A DNA stretch of 64,000 nucleotides from Isoetes taiwanensis (GCA_021234155.1 JAJEKV010000011.1:9775712-9839711); one strand, 5' to 3'. Shown: positions 1-11,955, numbered from the stretch's first letter. Numbers and translations are program-made. Notes: generated by a model from the sequence alone, not told the origin.

Positions 1-199
1 ATCTTATACGGCGTGAGGCAGCTCGCAAGAAGGAGGCCTCTGGTATATGGTCGAAGCTCGGCAGTGGCGCCACACTCCCCTTCACGTAAGTCTACGAATT
101 TTTTTTAAAAAAACTCGTATTTTCACTGACGTATATGTACGCCAAAAAACATTAAAAACCCCCTCGACGTGCACGCAGATGAGTTATACGTCCATACAT
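1..199. other. Intergenic, no gene seen
   Basis: I see no open frame or RNA in this stretch. It carries short A/T runs and leads into the GC-rich inverted-repeat arm that begins near 207. Confidence 0.4.
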
Positions 200-206
200 G
201 TGAACC

Positions 207-515
207 CCCCTTGATCAGCCGTGGGTGTGATCCCCTCCTCCGGGATCGCCATCGCGTGGCCGATATCGGCTACCCGATATATGCCACGTTATCCCGGCCT
301 CCGGGATCACCACCATGGCCGACATCGGCCGACATCGGGGACCCGGGAAAATGCCGTTCTCCCGATCCCGCAGATAGGGACTTCGCCGAGCAACCGCTAC
401 CACGACAAATTCGTGGTGAATCCCTCCTCCCGATCACCGATAATTCCTACCGTGATTACCTCCTCCTCGATCAACACCACATAGGGAGCATCGACATCGG
501 CGATCCGAGCATCTA
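207..515. repeat. Left arm of a long imperfect inverted repeat
   Basis: This stretch matches the reverse complement of about 3,265-3,545. Both arms contain the palindrome GGCCGATATCGGCC, the module GATCCC.CCTCCGGGATC, a doubled GGCCGACATC and a shared tail CACATAGGG...GGCGATCC. The arms stay alignable over about 270-300 bp with scattered substitutions and small indels, and about 2.75 kb lies between them. Open frames read through this arm, but they follow the repeat symmetry and are not protein-like. It may be a terminal inverted repeat of a decayed DNA element or part of a GC-rich satellite; I saw no target-site duplication. Confidence 0.7.
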
Positions 516-2740
516 AGGACCGAGCACGTTATCCTCCGGCCCACCGGACCATGTCACAATGTTGTTAAGCACGCCAAAAATCGGCGATTTTTTGAAGATT
601 TTTAAAATTTTGAAAAAATCTTTAAAACGATTTCATAAAATACGCTAAAAATCTTTAAAATCCTTTAAAAACCCAAAATATTTACCTTTTAAAATCCTTA
701 AAAATCCTTATAATCGGGGACCAAATATATGATATTCCGCCTTATTTATCCTTGTTATAAAATTTTATAATCTAAGTGTGATTATTTTTTCCTCCGGATT
801 GCATGGCAAAACAACCACCGTTTTAATAAAGAAGATAAGCCGATGATTTGTTGGCATCTTAAACTTGGGGGATCCCGGAATTATGTCCACAAAGCAAAGG
901 TTGTGTAATTTTTTATTTTTTATTTCCAATATACAAATCATAAAAACTTTTTAAAAACGTGCAGAGGGCACCACACAGGCCCGGTTTTGTGCGTGGTGGA
1001 GGGAAGACATGATGACAAATTTTTTTGGTGAGGAATTGAGTGTGCAAGAACCCCGCCAAAGCTCAATTTAGCTTAACATGCAAGAAATAAAACAAAGACA
1101 ACACACATACAAGAATAGGCTCCTAAGCAAAGATCGATCTCCTCGAATCTTCAATACCGAGGGCACCGAATAGTCGAGAATTTTCGCGGTTCCTCCGCCT
1201 CGAGATGTGGAATTCAACATCGGATGATTTGCTGCCCACCTTCAAGAGAGGACTTTGAACCACAATTGATAATCTAGAGAAAATTTAAACCGCCAAAGCT
1301 CCTTTCTAATCCCTCCGTCATATAATTTTAGAGATTCAAAGAAGTGGGGTCCAAAAGATATACAAATACCACATTTTTATCTTGCTCTGGCCTGGGAGCC
1401 AATTCATCCATTTTCAAGCTCCTCCTCCGATTCTTCATGCACAACTGGTTTGGAGCCATCGATCCCGATCCCTCCCGCCCTGCATAAAAGTCCGCTTCCT
1501 TGGGGTACCCCGCGCACTTGGGCTATTCAATTTGGGGTTTTGGGAGGAGGTGAATTCAATTCAAGCCGTGATTCGCAGCCTTCTAACTCCGCGACTCACA
1601 TCGCCTCCTCATTCCAACCGGTGTTTGCTCATAGCTCAAATCACCAAACAAATCCTTATCATCCAAATTGCCATGCCCGCCTCCTAATCCTTTCTTTGAT
1701 TTCCTTATCCGGCTCTACACCGCATTTCAAGTTCCGTCAGCCTTTCTCCGCGACTCTGCAAGTTTATAAACTCGCTCGGGCCGAGGGCGATTTGCTCATC
1801 CGCCATACGCCTGGCCGCTGCCCTTGCCCTCTCAAGTTTTCGCCCCCGATTGTGGCTAAATTTGAAGCTCCGGATCAAGAGATCTCTCCACACTTATCCC
1901 ATAATCTCTAACCCTCACCTCAGCCTTGTTCTTCTAATTGACCCCTCTGTGGCATCCGAAGCCCGTAATTTTGCCATAATTGATGCACCATGAACCTATG
2001 ATTCTCCAGCCCATCTTCCTCCTGTAGGATTTGCTAGCGATCCCACCCGACTGCAACGCCATTTTCGACCGACCGATCATACCTCGTAGTCCTTCGCCTC
2101 GCTTGATTGACGCTAAAACATTCAATATTACTTTTGGGCCTCATCCCCCTCATCCGCATTTTGAGCATTCTTTTGGAACATCCGCATTTCCATTTCCTTC
2201 CCATTGGCCATCGACCAAGCCTCGACCGGCGCAGCAGGGTAATCTTCCTGTGGTGAAGCTCCTTTAGCTCTTGCTTCTGCCCTTAGTCTCTTTTTGTTCG
2301 GGGATTGAACCTCTTGGTCGGATTCAATCCCAGCAATATCTTTGAGGCAGTTGGGCAATTGCCAAGCCGAGTTTTATTCTATTGCCCCATTCCAGTTCTC
2401 GTTAATGGAGGTATTTAGGCTGATTTCCAGGTTAATCGACTCCTCCACCATCTGTAAAATAACATAACCGGTTAGAATAAGACTAAAATAGACTTAACAA
2501 ACGGACCTGTCGATGGCGCTTACCTTTAAATACTCGACAGATGCAACACCAGCGACAGCGCCTCTGATTCTAAGAAGACCTGCCCTTTCCGCCGGCCTCG
2601 GCCGGAAAGGGCAATCGTTCTTGGCGCACAGAGTTCGGACATAGCCATCGCCAAACTGTGCTCCCATCCTCCGGAATCCCCCACCGCACACGTGGCGACT
2701 CGCAATTGGGCCCGTACGAATAGCTCTCCGGTTACACCAT
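516..2740. other. Spacer between inverted-repeat arms, no recognisable gene
   Basis: The first part (about 560-780) is very A/T-rich with repeated AAAATCCTTAAA-like words. The part from 1,380 to 2,360 is C-rich and has several overlapping short open frames, none with a recognisable domain or codon-like pattern. I see no transposase motif here. Confidence 0.4.
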
Positions 2741-2819
2741 TAGTGGATGGCGTACGACACTGACCTGGGCCGTCAAGCATTAATTCAAACCAATGGCATC
2801 GATTCGACCACGTGGACGG

Positions 2820-3660
2820 CCCCCCGCTTTCGTCAAGGCAGTGGTGATCCCGGAGGAGGTTTTCACCGAGAAGGCCTCTCGGGGATCCCGGAGGGCGAAA
2901 TAACCCTGGCGTATAACGGGCATCCGATATCGGCCGAGCGATGGCGATCCCGGAGGAGGGGATCACGTGTCGAATTCGGGTAATCCCGGAGGGCGTTTTC
3001 ACCGAAGCATCCCGGGATCCCGGAGGAGGGAATCACTCTGGGAGTGGTGTGATCCCGGAGGAGGAAATCACATCAGGAATCGAACCCGGCGGGCATCATG
3101 GTCCCACGGCCCACGTTGGGGATCCCAGAGGCGGGGATAACGCGGCCGATATCGGATCGCCGATATTGGCCCCACGGTGGTGATCCCGGAGGCGGGGATA
3201 ACGCGGCCGATATCGGATCGCCGATATTGGCCCCACGGTGATCCCGGAGGCGGGGATAACGCGGCCGATATCGGATCGCCGATATCGGCCCTATGTGGGT
3301 GATCCCGAGGAAGTAATCACGACGGGGTATCGGATCCCGAGGAGGGATTCACCACTACCGATATCCCGCCGCTTCGGCCAGATTCCTATCCGGGATCCCG
3401 GAGGGCAGCATCTTCCCGGGTCCCTGATGTCGGCCGATGTCGGCCATGGTGGTGATCCCGGATGCCGGGATAAGGTGGCGTATATCGGGTGGCCGATATC
3501 GGCCACGCGATGGCGATCCCGGAGGAGGGGATCACACCCACCTACCGATATCGGGCGCAGCTTATCGGGCGCCAAAGATGGGGATCCCAGAGGGCGTGAT
3601 CAGCGCTGGTGATTCCTGAGGGCGATCGTGTTGGTGATACCGGAGGCGGGGAACACCACG
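2820..3660. repeat. GATCCCGGAGG-module array with right inverted-repeat arm
   Basis: GATCCCGGAGG(A/C)GGGGAT(C/A)AC recurs many times at irregular spacing. A clean tandem stretch has units starting at 3,121, 3,182, 3,240 and 3,301 (58-61 bp). Each unit pairs the module with GCGGCCGATATCGGATCGCCGATAT. The portion 3,265-3,545 is the inverted partner of the arm at 207-515. Many modules are self-palindromic, so hairpins are expected. The open frames across it are repeat-driven. Confidence 0.75.
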
Positions 3661-4690
3661 GACGGCCCAGATGTGTCGCGTGGGCGGACGGCCCAGATTT
3701 ATGCAGGACCCCTGTGTCAGTACAGTGAAACGGGACCGGAGGACGGTATTTTCACCTCCGGGATCCTCGAAACCAGAGTAAGCTCGATAGACCAGAGTAA
3801 ACTATCCTGAGCCTTCTAGGCATAGTAAGCTCGATAGAGACATTTACTAACTAAAGAAACAAAAGATGACAAGGATAAAGTTAGCTAGCTCATCTAAGTT
3901 GTTATTCTGAGATACAGATTGAGAAATCACATGTACCATATTTGGCTCTTTAAGCCATACTTACATGCCACCATTTATGTTTTTTCCTTAAACCCCTCGG
4001 GGATGTCACATCTAGACTTGAACTGCAAAAAGATGTAAAAGCTATAGTATATAGAACAAGATAAGGGAAAGATTCAAAGGTGCAAAACATTTGAAAAGAT
4101 GCAAAGGTGCAAAACATTTGAAAATACTTACTAACATGTCTTAATACCACCAGAAAAATCCCGCCTTTACTTCTCCTAGCTGCTCACTGAGCACCAGTGG
4201 CTTTTGATTTACCACCAAATCACGTGTTTCTGCCTCACCTGCAGCCAGAGAACTGCATTTGATTTTTGAAGCAGGATTTGTCACAGGCCTGCGCATGATT
4301 ATCAATAAGATTAAAAATAATACGCAAACAATGAAATTGCATGCCCTTACATTTTAGAATATACGATCCTTTTCTCCTTTTCTTCTGACTTTGCTCTTCA
4401 GAAGGACAAACAGGTTTTTCCGTATCAGATCTGAGACTTTTTGGCTGCAAATTGTTTGGAGGCAAATTGTTTTGGGCGGGATGGAATGGAGCGTGGCTAT
4501 GGCAGCCACATGTTCTGACGCTGCTATGGAAAAGGATGATCTGACGCTGTTGCCACATGTCCAGGGCTGTAAATGGATTAGGGCTGTAAATGGAAAAAGA
4601 CTGTACTGTAAATGGAAAAAGGCTGCACGTAAAAAAGGTCCTGAGACTAATTTGAAACCTGCGCACCTATAATAAGAATCCAAAGGTGCC
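3661..4690. other. Upstream region of the F-box gene, no gene seen
   Basis: This roughly 1-kb stretch has no convincing coding sequence. It contains short internal duplications (GGTGCAAAACATTTGAAAA twice near 4,080-4,125, and GGGCTGTAAATGGA twice near 4,565-4,595). The promoter of the gene at 4,700 should lie here, but I cannot point to a convincing TATA box. Confidence 0.35.
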
Positions 4691-4699
4691 TCAGACTCT

Positions 4700-5923
4700 T
4701 TGGAAAGCTGGGCAACTCAAAGAATCCAACCCTACGTCATTGGCAGGGGGGAAAGCCGGAGCTTCTGTGTTGAAAAAATGCTACTCAAGTCAATGGTACG
4801 TCAGAAAGCTCAAACAGAATTACCAAGCGAGATACTGGAAAACGTGCTACTCTATGTGGAAGATGTGGGCGACGTGGTTAGATTCTCAGTGGTGTCCAAA
4901 TACTGGTACAGATACGTGCATTCCGAATCCTTTTTGAGAAGGGGACCCAAGTGCCCACAGAGAAGGCTATGCCGAATTAACTACTGGGGAGTGCTGGAGT
5001 GGCTAGATTTTTCTCCGACATCCCAGAATACAGATCCGCCAATATGGAAGAAAAGGACGGGGAGGACAATAGGTGGGGACACGATGGTCCAGAGCTCGCA
5101 TAATCTAGTATGCGCAGTCAGGGAAATTGGGAAGGAAGGAAGGAAGTATATTTTAACGTCCACGGATCGGCAAAGAACTTACCAGGTGCGGGTGTTTGAT
5201 CCCTTTAGCAGCTCTGCTCCGCACTGCTTATACCCTCCACCGCTCGAATACCTCATTACCCTGGCATTTAGCTTTGATCCTGCAACCAGCCGCTACATTG
5301 TCGTCCTTGGCGATGGTGTTCATAATAAGACACTTTTGATTTATGAGTCCGCCTCTGGCGCTTGGAACCGTGTCGTCGATTTTCCCTCTTGGAAATTCAG
5401 CTTGCTTTTCCAGGGCTCTTTTTACTCCATACGCACCAGCATTTCATGCACTGCTTTGGGTAAGTTTGATATATACCAATACCACATTGCTTCACAAACT
5501 TCTTCCAACAAAATAATTTCTCTTCAGCCCCATTCTCTAATCTACCACTTTTGTGAATACGATGGTAATCTCATGGTGGCTGGAATTCATTCCAAATCAT
5601 TGTTCATCTCGCTCCTCTGCGAGGAGAAGGAGAAGGAACACTACGTTCCCAAGTTATTATCTTCTCATCCATGGACGCGCATGTACTATCAATACTCTTC
5701 ATCTTCAGGGCAAGGTCTTCTATGTGTACAAACAACTCAATGGACAGGAAGAGCTATCATCCAGAAAGCGTTAGTTTACTGTGTCTCCACAAATAAATGG
5801 CATACTTTAAAGAGCTCCCAAGTTGTGAGCTCCAAAGTTGTAAAGTCGAGAGGTGCTTTGTATAAGTTGTTAAAAGCTTACTCTTGTATATTGCCGAGCT
5901 TAAGGGTGATAGACTTGGCATAA
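4700..5923 (+). CDS. F-box/kelch-type protein, probable SCF substrate adaptor
   Basis: This is a single uninterrupted frame of 407 codons. Residues about 39-82 form an F-box (ELPSEILENVLLYVE followed by VVRFSVVSKYWY and a conserved F), the motif that binds SKP1 in SCF ubiquitin ligases. The rest looks like a degenerate beta-propeller of the plant F-box/kelch type: a YQVRVFDPFS strand near 161-170, FDPATSRYIVVLGDG near 192-205, and LLIYESASGAW at 212-222, which is the typical 'Y.S.t..W' blade end. Length fits the family (about 350-450 aa). The first Met is kept; Met27 (about 4,778) is a plausible alternative nearer the F-box. No intron is needed, as in many plant F-box/kelch genes. The last codons lie inside a short duplicated sequence. 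The substrate is unknown. Recent duplicates are common in this family, so a pseudogene cannot be excluded. Confidence 0.8.
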   Translation: MESWATQRIQPYVIGRGESRSFCVEKMLLKSMVRQKAQTELPSEILENVLLYVEDVGDVVRFSVVSKYWYRYVHSESFLRRGPKCPQRRLCRINYWGVLEWLDFSPTSQNTDPPIWKKRTGRTIGGDTMVQSSHNLVCAVREIGKEGRKYILTSTDRQRTYQVRVFDPFSSSAPHCLYPPPLEYLITLAFSFDPATSRYIVVLGDGVHNKTLLIYESASGAWNRVVDFPSWKFSLLFQGSFYSIRTSISCTALGKFDIYQYHIASQTSSNKIISLQPHSLIYHFCEYDGNLMVAGIHSKSLFISLLCEEKEKEHYVPKLLSSHPWTRMYYQYSSSSGQGLLCVQTTQWTGRAIIQKALVYCVSTNKWHTLKSSQVVSSKVVKSRGALYKLLKAYSCILPSLRVIDLA

Positions 5924-5943
5924 GTGTGATAGACTTGGCATAA
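5907..5943. repeat. Short tandem duplication at the F-box stop codon
   Basis: GTGATAGACTTGGCATAA occurs twice in a row. The first copy contains the stop codon of the F-box gene, so the duplication repeats the end of the frame. Confidence 0.8.
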
Positions 5944-7283
5944 AGGTTATCTAAAGATTGAGCATGAAGCAAACTTTCCTTTGTAAAATAACAAATGTTC
6001 ACAAACATAAATGTTGATTAAGGAAGTTATTAAATTGCATTGAATTGAATTGTACTAAATTTTATTGTCCATGGAGACCAAATGGTCTATGGGATCCAAT
6101 GCCACAAAGGTCACAATAAGCCCATTACTATGGGGATTATTCACATGCCCAATTAGTTCTCTTTTATAACTAGAATCACACCGAACTTTTAGAGGAAAAT
6201 AACTACATTGTATTGTTGACACCAAACTTTTACAGGGAAATAACTACATTGTATTGTTGACAATTGGTGAAAAGTTTACACAAGTTTTCAATATTAGGCT
6301 AAATCTAAGCTTCAAGCTATGACAAAGGCTTAAGGATTTAGGAATGCACAGGAACTGGTTTAGAATGAATCAGTATCAAGGAATCGCTACCCTTATATAC
6401 ACGTTGATGAAGATGCCTTTTTCTACATAAGACTCTTTCTGTAGAAAACCTTTTTGTGTAATAACATCCTCTATGAAAACGCTATCATGTAGATTCACCA
6501 TCTTAGAACAAGTTATACCTTCTCTAGCAATGCGAAATAATTTTCAAAATTTCCAGCTGTCCCGAAATCATGAAACATGTGACTTGTTATAACTACCGAT
6601 CACCCTGCTATCGACCTTTAATTATAAACATTCACTTTTATAGCTAAGGTTAGCTTAATAAAGAAAACATATTCATTCCATGAGCTATCTGAATTGATCG
6701 CTATAATTCCTTGTTGAGTTTGAGCCCCTCCCTCGAGACGGCATACGATGAGCTATGGTACATGCAATGGTGATGATCACACTTCTAGGCACATGGCAGG
6801 GGCTCGCAAGGGAAGAAAGTCCAAGCAATATAGGAGTCGTGCTCAGGTATTATCTACCTTTCTTGGCAGTTGACAGAGTTTTGTCTTTCATAAAGAAATC
6901 AACTTGCGAGGAAAAGAGACCATGTACCTGCTAGTCGGCCTGTCAGAGCTTCGAATGCATGCAAGGTTGCTTGACTTTATCGATCAGGTCATCCTACTCA
7001 AGTGATCAACATCACCGCACATCTTCGGCACACCTCATATAGGGATGCTAAGCAGTCACTGCATCCCACACGATGGGTAAGACATTAAGGGAGGAGCATT
7101 TTCCATTCAAGAGGACACATCGAGGAATATTCTTTGCAACTTAGGATGACGAGCTAGAATCAGACATGAAGGTCACTCCAACTATAGTAGCAGCATTTCA
7201 AAAAATCTTAGTGTCAACCAGAACGTGGAATATACAGCAAGTAAGAAGGATCAAACTAGAGATGGGGTGGATGAAAAGTTAAA
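5944..7283. other. Intergenic, no gene seen
   Basis: No coding pattern is evident. A tandem duplication of about 43 bp (CCAAACTTTTACAGGGAAAT followed by AACTACATTGTATTGTTGAC) sits at about 6,180-6,262. The part after 6,700 has higher complexity but no open frame worth naming. Confidence 0.4.
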
Positions 7284-7490
7284 GAATGCAATGGTTCTAT
7301 GCCATCATAGAACCATCATTCTTGGGAAGACGGCATCCTATTTTCGGACCTTTTTTACAATCATCTATAAATTGTTCCATTTCCTTACTTTCTGCATCGG
7401 TGTTCTCTTTGAGTGTTCCATCTTCTTTGCTCCCTTATCTCTACTTTTCTAGTTGTATGTTTTGTACTTTTTCTGTTGAATATGTAGCAC
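7284..7490. repeat. Dispersed repeat segment starting with a palindrome (copy 1)
   Basis: The hairpin AATGGTTCTATG/CATAGAACCATCATT is followed by about 150 bp shared with 29,938-30,090 (CTTGGGAAGACGGCATCC, then TCTATAAATTGTTCCATTTC). The neighbouring 7,480-7,620 matches the reverse complement of about 29,380-29,520. These segments therefore belong to one composite repeat that has been rearranged between copies. Confidence 0.7.
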
Positions 7491-7679
7491 AATAACAGGG
7501 GGTTACTTTTAGATTTTTATACGTTTTTTCACATGGTTTTTCTATGATTTCGTTGTTGTATTCGTTGAGGTGTACTAAATAGTATTTCTAGAGTGCACCC
7601 TTTATGGGCCGTTGATTTTCATTGGTTGGAACAATCCGAGGGTTGTTGTCTTCCTCTGCATGTGTTTGTGCATGAACAC

Positions 7680-7815
7680 TGCGCATGTGTATGCATGTGC
7701 ATGTGCATGTGTGTGCATGTGCATGTGCATTGTGCATGTGCAAGTGCAAGTGCAAGTGCAAGTGCATGTGCATGTGCATGTGTGCATGTGTGTGCATGTG
7801 TGCATATGCATGTGT
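7680..7815. repeat. (TGCATG)n/(TGCAAG)n microsatellite
   Basis: GTGCATGTGCATG repeats run for about 135 bp with a short internal TGCAAG block. Open frames in all registers here (Cys/Met/His/Val repeats) are microsatellite artefacts. Confidence 0.95.
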
Positions 7816-8339
7816 ACTTGCCCTCTTGGATTCTTATTGCCGGAGTGGATTTTACTACCACGAGATGGATTTTTTGCTCACACTTACAAAGGTATTTGTT
7901 TTTTAATGTTTCTTCAGTTAGCATAATGTTTTGTTTTACAAGGTATTGGTTTCCTGATTCTACAATGTAGTGCTGCAAAACCCCCTTTTGTTTCCTTCCT
8001 AAGATTTGCTGCAGATTCAAGTTTAGGCCCTCTGTTTGCTTCCAACTCTTGGATATTCCTGGCTGTCGGATTGTTCATAGCAGCCAGCCTTTAGCTTGAA
8101 TCAACAAGCAGATTCTTATGCACACAACAGGCGGATTATTCCACGCCCTTTTTCATGTCACGCAGATCAGTCAAACAGTGGCCACAAGAATGCATTTATA
8201 TTGTAGGTTTGCAACTTTAATCGAACCATAAGCTGAATCATGCATTACCTTTAAGCTAGAGATGGAACATTCAAAATCATATGGATTGATAAACAATGGT
8301 GTCATTGTGAAAGAGAAATAGTTGTAGCGGAATTAACAA
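7816..8339. other. Interior of the dispersed repeat, no gene seen
   Basis: Moderately A/T-rich sequence without a coding pattern. It lies between shared segments of the composite repeat. Confidence 0.3.
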
Positions 8340-9050
8340 TTATATGTAGCATAATAACAGGGGATTTTCTTTGTGTTGCAAACTTTATGACTTTCAGAAT
8401 AATGGGATCAATCTGCTCTATCTTTATGGTAACTTTTACTTATGTTCTATTTGTTTTATTGTGATCAACTTCAAAAGCTACAGGTGATGAAAGCCTCAAA
8501 TGAATTCTAGTTTTTTCCTGGTTTGAATTCTAAAATTTTTGTCACATCGAGGGGGGGGGACGTCCCTAAGGCCCTGAAGGGGCCAAAAATTTTTTTTTTT
8601 GCAACGAGAGCCCACATAATTATATTTTGCACGTATGAAATCAACACCATATAGTATTCCGCGTGAAATCTTATAGTATTTTGCGAATCTTGTTATACAG
8701 TATAGCAAATTTTGTACTTGCATACCCCACAAACGCAGGAACTTTACGCACGTGATAGATTAAGGAATAAGGGGTGAATATACCTATCCAACAAATGACT
8801 CTCAGTTGTCTGAGTCACCCCCTCGTGAATATGCACCCAAACCAAAGGGGGTTAAGGGGGATTTTAATTTAAATGTGTTGGACCCAATGGTTGTGTTAAT
8901 TAATGTCAATGATAGTTATGTGTTGGTTGTTAATGTCAATGGTTGTTATGTGTTGGTTGTTATGTGTTGGGGGATTTAATTTTTATATGTTAGATGTTAA
9001 TGGTTTGTGTTGGTTGTTAATGTCAATGGTTGTTATGTGTTACCTAATTC
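8340..9050. mobile_element. Composite dispersed repeat, copy 1 (inverted MITE plus flanks)
   Basis: Three blocks recur at 28.1-28.76 kb. Block C (about 8,360-8,600, with AATGGGATCAATCTGCTCTA) is the reverse complement of about 28,520-28,750. Block M (about 8,601-8,820) is the reverse complement of the MITE at 28,101-28,348 and lacks the outer part of one terminal repeat. Block B (about 8,822-9,010, TGAATATGCACCCAAAC then AATGGTTGTTATGTGTTGG) is direct with 28,345-28,510. The order here is C'-M'-B, against M-B-C in the other copy. No protein is encoded. Confidence 0.7.
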
Positions 9051-9169
9051 TTAAAATCTTTGTGTCTTTCTGGAGATTTTTTAAGTTGATTAGAAATGGT
9101 AGATCTTGAATCGATTCTTCTTGCTTGTGTTTGTTGCTTATGTGCTAAGTTGAGTGATTTTGGGGTGTT

Positions 9170-9580
9170 CACTACAAAAATTGCCCCCGCTATTTATCGC
9201 CTATTACGGCGCCCGTGACGCCGCTTTGAACGTCGATGAACGATGCCAAAAAGTCGATGAACGACGCCTATAACGACGCCCGATCGCCGCTTTTACGCCG
9301 CGACGCTGCCGCTATATCGCTGCAGCAATCCGCCGCCTTAAAGCGACGACGTGACGCCGTTCAACGACGCAAGACACGCACGGTCGCCACATAACTGGCG
9401 GCGGCGCGGGCGTCGGTAAGTTGCCGACGACGGGCGTTTACGCGGTTTGACGCCGCTTAACGACGCCACGCACGCGGCAGCCCACGCGGTTTGGGCGGCG
9501 CCAAATACGGCAGGTTGCGCTGTCGACGCAGACCAGACGTAAGCAACGTCGTTCAACGACGTTGCTTACGTGTATTAAAT
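9170..9580. repeat. Left terminal and subterminal repeats of the CACTA-type element
   Basis: Dense GACGCC, AACGACG and CGATGAACGACG words follow the CACTACAA terminus. A perfect 35-bp palindrome (17-bp arms, 1-bp centre) spans 9,537-9,571, with arms reading ACGTAAGCAACGTCGTT. In CACTA elements, subterminal repeats of this kind bind the element's regulatory protein; that role is inferred here from the family. Confidence 0.65.
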
Positions 9581-10735
9581 TTTTTTTTTTAATTTTTTTT
9601 TAATAAATTGAAAAAAAAATAATAATACATTTATTATGAATGAAGTTAATACATTTAATTTAAAGCCTATAAAATGAATTTAACCAATAAAGAAATATAA
9701 GATTTTAACGTCATTAAATGATGTCGCTTAAATATATTAAAAAAATACAAAAATAAATGAAGCCCCAATTTTTTTAGCTAAATACATTAATCAATAAATT
9801 AAGCTAAATACATTAATCAATACATTAAGCATATTGAAAATTAAATGCTTACCTGGTACAAGGTGGCAAAGTTGTTTTGCACAAACAACGCATTTGCTAG
9901 GAGTGTACATGCAAAACAATAAATTCAATGATTAGTAAAATATTAGTATAAATAAACAACTTAAAGGAAAAAAAAAATATGGAAAATCAATGGGGAGGGG
10001 TGGTTTCAATGACGCCCCTTCTTGGATAACAATTTAACCTAAATAAAGCATTAGTATTTTATTAGCATATTGAAAAAATTAAATCCTTACCTGAAGAGGT
10101 GCCAACTTGTTTTGGTAAGAACAACACATTTTGCTAGGAGTGTACATGCAAAACAAAAAAATTCAATGATTAGAAAGAAATAGTATAAAACAACTAATAA
10201 GAAAAAATTTTGAAAGAAGAAGGGTCTCTGCCTTTAACGACGCCTTCTTAGATGGGAAAAAAAATTAGAAGAAGAATGGAAGAATTCAAGAAGAAAAGGC
10301 TAAGAAGAAGAGGAGGAACCCAAAATGGGGAGGAAGAATAATGAAGAAGATGAAGCCAAGAGGAGGATTAAGAGTAAGAATTTGAATAAGAGGAGGAAGA
10401 AGTAGTATAAGAGGAGGAAGAATCAAGAAGAAGATGACAAAGGGAATGGAAGAATATGTATGGAAGAAGGATGCAAGAATGGAAGAAGAAGAATGAAGGT
10501 TGAAGGAAGAACAAACAACAAATACAAAAAGCCCTAAATCTACCCAAAACAAGTTTAGATTCAAAAACGAAGTTGGTTGATCCGCGTGCACATACCTTAT
10601 GAAGCTTGTCTTACACTTAGAATAGACCCCAAAGTAGATCCGCAAGACCGAAAATCGCCTCAAAAAATGCTCCTCCATAAGCTTTGCTTGCTCGAAAATA
10701 AGCGGCTGGATTGCCGCCACCGCTGTTTTGATTTA
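9580..10735. other. CACTA interior, A/T- and purine-rich, no gene
   Basis: Two related blocks recur at about 9,840-9,925 and 10,075-10,170 (AAAT(G/C)CTTACCTG...CAAACTTGTTTT-like, GTGTACATGCAAAACAA). From 10,200 to 10,520 the plus strand is a long GAAGAAGA-type purine tract. Open frames on the opposite strand here are low-complexity products. Confidence 0.5.
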
Positions 10736-10862
10736 AATCACAAGTCGCCGCTTTAACGACGTCCACGCCGTTAAACGACGACAAAAAACGCCATTGAACG
10801 GCGTTTGTAACGACGGCGTTTTTTTTTACGACGACCAAATTTTTTTTTTTTTTTTTTTTTGA
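10735..10862. repeat. Internal block of CACTA-like subterminal repeats ending in poly-T
   Basis: The sequence carries GCTTTAACGACGTCCACGCC, AACGGCGTTTG and ACGACGGCG, the same vocabulary as the element's ends, followed by more than 20 T. It may mark the end of a smaller related element or an internal duplication of the left end. Confidence 0.5.
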
Positions 10863-11158
10863 ATGCATGTACACTTGATACATGGGTTTATTTAACCGAT
10901 AGGGGTTTAGTTGACTTGCTACACCCGTTAAAGTTATGAAATATACCACCATGAAAATGTTCAATGTTTTGTGGTACATCCGCTGAGCTATGAGGTATAT
11001 AATAATGATGATGATAACTAGTAATACCTTACCGCCTTTCTACGATAACTAATACCTTACCAACATGCAAAGATGTAGTTTATCTTAAAATTTTATTTTA
11101 TTAGATTTAAAAAGGTTAGGTTTCCACCAATAGTATATGTAGCTACGTGTTCGACGAC

Positions 11159-11160
<2 letters not shown>

Positions 11161-11235
<75 letters not shown>
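11161..11235. repeat. (TA)n microsatellite
   Basis: About 75 bp of uninterrupted TA, followed by further TATA-rich stretches and a poly-T run up to about 11,325. Just after it, TTTTGCCCCCGCTATGAGAAC resembles the start of the CACTA left end (ATTGCCCCCGCTAT at 9,181). Confidence 0.95.
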
Positions 11236-11238
<3 letters not shown>

Positions 11239-11388
11239 TATATATATATATTTGCCCCTATATATATATAACTATATATATATATATAACATATATAAGA
11301 TATATTTTTTTTTTTTTTTTTTTTAATTTTGCCCCCGCTATGAGAACTCCCTACCAACAAGCTGTCGCTTTATCTCAACAAGCTAGCC

Positions 11389-11955
11389 GACTTAGGAAGC
11401 TAGCCGACAAAAAATCAGAATTTAAGTCCGTACTATGCATTAATTACAATTTACTTAATGTGTTGCTACCGCAAAAGCGGCCTTGATTCTAACCGCCACA
11501 ACGGGAAGAGTACAGGTCCAAACTCCATTCCGCCGGTTCCTTTGCTTCGCTTCTCATCCGCATGTGATTGGCCACGTTCCAAGTGCAAAAGACCAAAACT
11601 CGGCACCCAAAACGCAAACCCTGCTAGAACCTGGCAACTCATAGGGTTTACGTTTCGGAGGCTCTATGCTTGTCAGATTTGACTAGGACCTAGCGCCGTG
11701 TCTTGAGGTAGAGGGGGGGGTGTTGACGCCAGAGCACGGACCCTAAAAACCACCCGGAAGCAGCTTGCCCCGAAAGTCCTCTCCCGAAGGCCCTGGCGAC
11801 GGACGGGCAACTTTCCCTCTCCGGAACCGTGATCTGTCTCTGCCAATGGACTCAGAACGTCGACATTGCCCTAGGGACCAAGTTTTGTGGCCAGAAGCCC
11901 ACCCCTTCTCGAAGAAGCGCCAAACTATCTCGTGTGCAACACACTCGTAGTCAAT
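11389..11955. repeat. 1.1-kb tandem repeat, unit 1 (first half)
   Basis: It starts GACTTAGGAAGCTAG and runs to CTCGTAGTCAAT, where the 4.4-kb element interrupts it; the unit continues at 16,353. It contains the purine run GAGGTAGAGGGGGGGG immediately followed by TGTTGACGCC (11,721), an arrangement like a polypurine tract next to an LTR start. No reading frame is conserved between units. Confidence 0.8.

Noticed and set aside
1382-2358. Overlapping Pro/Ser-rich frames on both strands
   Set aside because: No domain, no conservation signal, and frames on both strands of similar length; treated as non-coding.
7588-8020. His/Met/Cys/Val repeat proteins
   Set aside because: Translations of the TGCATG microsatellite in different registers.
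9110-9169. KLSDFGV read on the plus strand just left of the CACTA end, resembling a kinase DFG motif
   Set aside because: There is no other kinase block around it, it is on the opposite strand to the kinase fragment on the right side, and joining the flanks gives no kinase sequence. Probably chance.
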